This document shows positions 22,108-22,891 of a DNA stretch of 22,891 nucleotides, in pieces. The stretch lies in the NCBI GenBank assembly GCA_964389305.1, contig CAYMEK010000067.1, positions 1-22,891 on the forward strand, read 5' to 3'. The stretch comes from CAYMEK01 sp964389305. GTDB lineage: Bacteria; Spirochaetota; Spirochaetia; SZUA-6; DRHE01. The notes under the pieces are model-generated. The model had not been told where the DNA came from, made no database searches, and saw only the letters and a program-made list of their open reading frames with translations. Positions within the stretch are counted from its first letter, which is position 1. Each line of letters begins with the position of its first letter. A program made the translations under genes and the position numbers.

Positions 22108-22878
22108 ATGGCTCCGACCGCCGAGTTGGGCATTTACGGTCTCGGCCGCTTCGGCTACTTCTACGCCGCTCTGTTATCGCGCTTCTGTGCGGTAAAAGCC
22201 TTCTCCCGCAACCAACTGCGTCCCGCACCGGAAGGCGTGGAGAAAGTCACCGAAGAGCAGTTGTGCCGTCTTCCGGTGATCGTTCTCTGCGTGGCTATCT
22301 CCGCTCTCGAGGAGGTGCTGCAGAAGATCTCTTCCCGCCTCAGACCGGGCACCCTGGTCATGGATACCTGTTCGGTCAAGGTGTTGCCTTCTCAGTGGAT
22401 GCAGGAGATCCTGCCCCAGGAAGTGCACGCACTGGCGACGCATCCGATGTTCGGTCCCGACTCCGCTCGCTCGGGTGTGGAAGGGTTGCCCATGATTCTG
22501 CATCCCGTACGGCTGCCCGAACAGGAGCTGCAGAGCTGGAAGCAATTTTTCGCGGGCATGGGCCTGTCCGTTCAGATCATGAGCCCTCATCAGCATGACC
22601 GGGAAGCGGCCTTTACTCAAGGGTTGACCCATTACCTGGGGAGGGTCCTGTCCGAGCTGGCGCCGCAGTCTTCTCCGATCGCCTCGGTCGGCTACCGCAG
22701 TCTCCTGGAAATCATCGAACAGACCTGCAACGACTCCTGGCAGCTTTTCTTGGACCTCCAGCAGTACAATCCGTACACCAGGGAAATGAGGCAGCGGCTG
22801 GCGGCATCCCTGGCGGAAGTGAAGAACCGGCTCGACGGGCGCCCTTCGACGAGTAGCTCACCGGAGGAAAGGAGCTGA
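22108..22878 (+). CDS. tyrA: prephenate/arogenate dehydrogenase (TyrA type)
   Basis: NAD(P)-dependent dehydrogenase of 256 residues for tyrosine synthesis. It opens with the Rossmann motif GIYGLGRFG (8-16), followed by VIVLCVAISALEEVL, VMDTCSVK, the substrate-binding THPMFGPDSARSG, and the active-site helix HDREAAFTQGLTHYLGRVL. It is shorter than typical TyrA (about 280-370) and has no ACT or chorismate mutase domain, so prephenate versus arogenate, and NAD versus NADP, cannot be decided. ATG 22108 is chosen; the frame is open to a TTG at 22072 that overlaps dapB, and neither has a clear ribosome site. It sits 25 nt after dapB, probably in one transcript. AAAGGAG at 22868-22874, near its stop, looks like the ribosome site of a further gene just past the window. 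Confidence 0.85.
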   Translation: MAPTAELGIYGLGRFGYFYAALLSRFCAVKAFSRNQLRPAPEGVEKVTEEQLCRLPVIVLCVAISALEEVLQKISSRLRPGTLVMDTCSVKVLPSQWMQEILPQEVHALATHPMFGPDSARSGVEGLPMILHPVRLPEQELQSWKQFFAGMGLSVQIMSPHQHDREAAFTQGLTHYLGRVLSELAPQSSPIASVGYRSLLEIIEQTCNDSWQLFLDLQQYNPYTREMRQRLAASLAEVKNRLDGRPSTSSSPEERS

Positions 22879-22891
22879 AAGCCCCGCGGTG

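Noticed and set aside
1..22891. Insertion sequences, prophage, CRISPR arrays, tRNA or rRNA genes
   Set aside because: Reading the intergenic gaps on both strands showed no transposase or phage genes, no regular repeat-spacer pattern and no recognisable tRNA or rRNA segments.

Overview
The window is about 22.9 kb of GC-rich, densely coding bacterial chromosome with no mobile elements, rRNA, tRNA or CRISPR. The gene set suggests a free-living member of the Spirochaetota: a 7TM-type methyl-accepting chemotaxis protein, a membrane-anchored PilZ protein with a long spirochaete-like N-terminal part, and an exported HEAT-repeat protein. This placement is an inference from protein character; no single marker proves it.

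Layout. (1) Positions 1-7570, minus strand, hold a branched-chain amino acid operon read as leader peptide, ilvD, ilvB, ilvN, leuA, leuC, leuD (leuD runs off the left edge). Genes overlap by 4 nt or are separated by 3-33 nt. A 34-codon leader rich in Leu/Ile/Val codons followed by a terminator hairpin lies ahead of ilvD, so the operon looks controlled by ribosome-mediated attenuation. (2) Divergent from it, 7649-10036 encodes a 7TM receptor/MCP with a very acidic tail. (3) Positions 10033-13467, minus strand, hold a CPBP membrane protease, a CcdA-like thiol-electron transporter, a serine-palmitoyltransferase-like alpha-oxoamine synthase and FabZ. (4) 13582-14622 (+) is a PilZ protein, converging on pyruvate kinase (14601-16085, -). 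(5) 16210-19809 (+) carries a secreted HEAT-repeat protein, a ComEC membrane domain without nuclease domain, and rsmA. (6) dapA (-) and dapB (+) diverge at about 20.7 kb. DapB is fused to an aspartokinase-type tandem ACT regulatory region and is followed by a TyrA-type dehydrogenase.

How it works together. The left operon supplies the shared Val/Leu/Ile enzymes plus the Leu branch (ilvC and leuB are not in the window). DapA and DapB supply lysine/diaminopimelate, and the ACT fusion suggests feedback control placed on the reductase. The oxoamine synthase with FabZ suggests long-chain-base (sphingolipid-like) or related lipid chemistry. The most noteworthy items are the ilv attenuator, the DapB-ACT fusion, the four-cysteine insert in IlvB and the SPT-like enzyme. 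All three convergent gene pairs overlap at their 3' ends, leaving no room for intergenic terminators.
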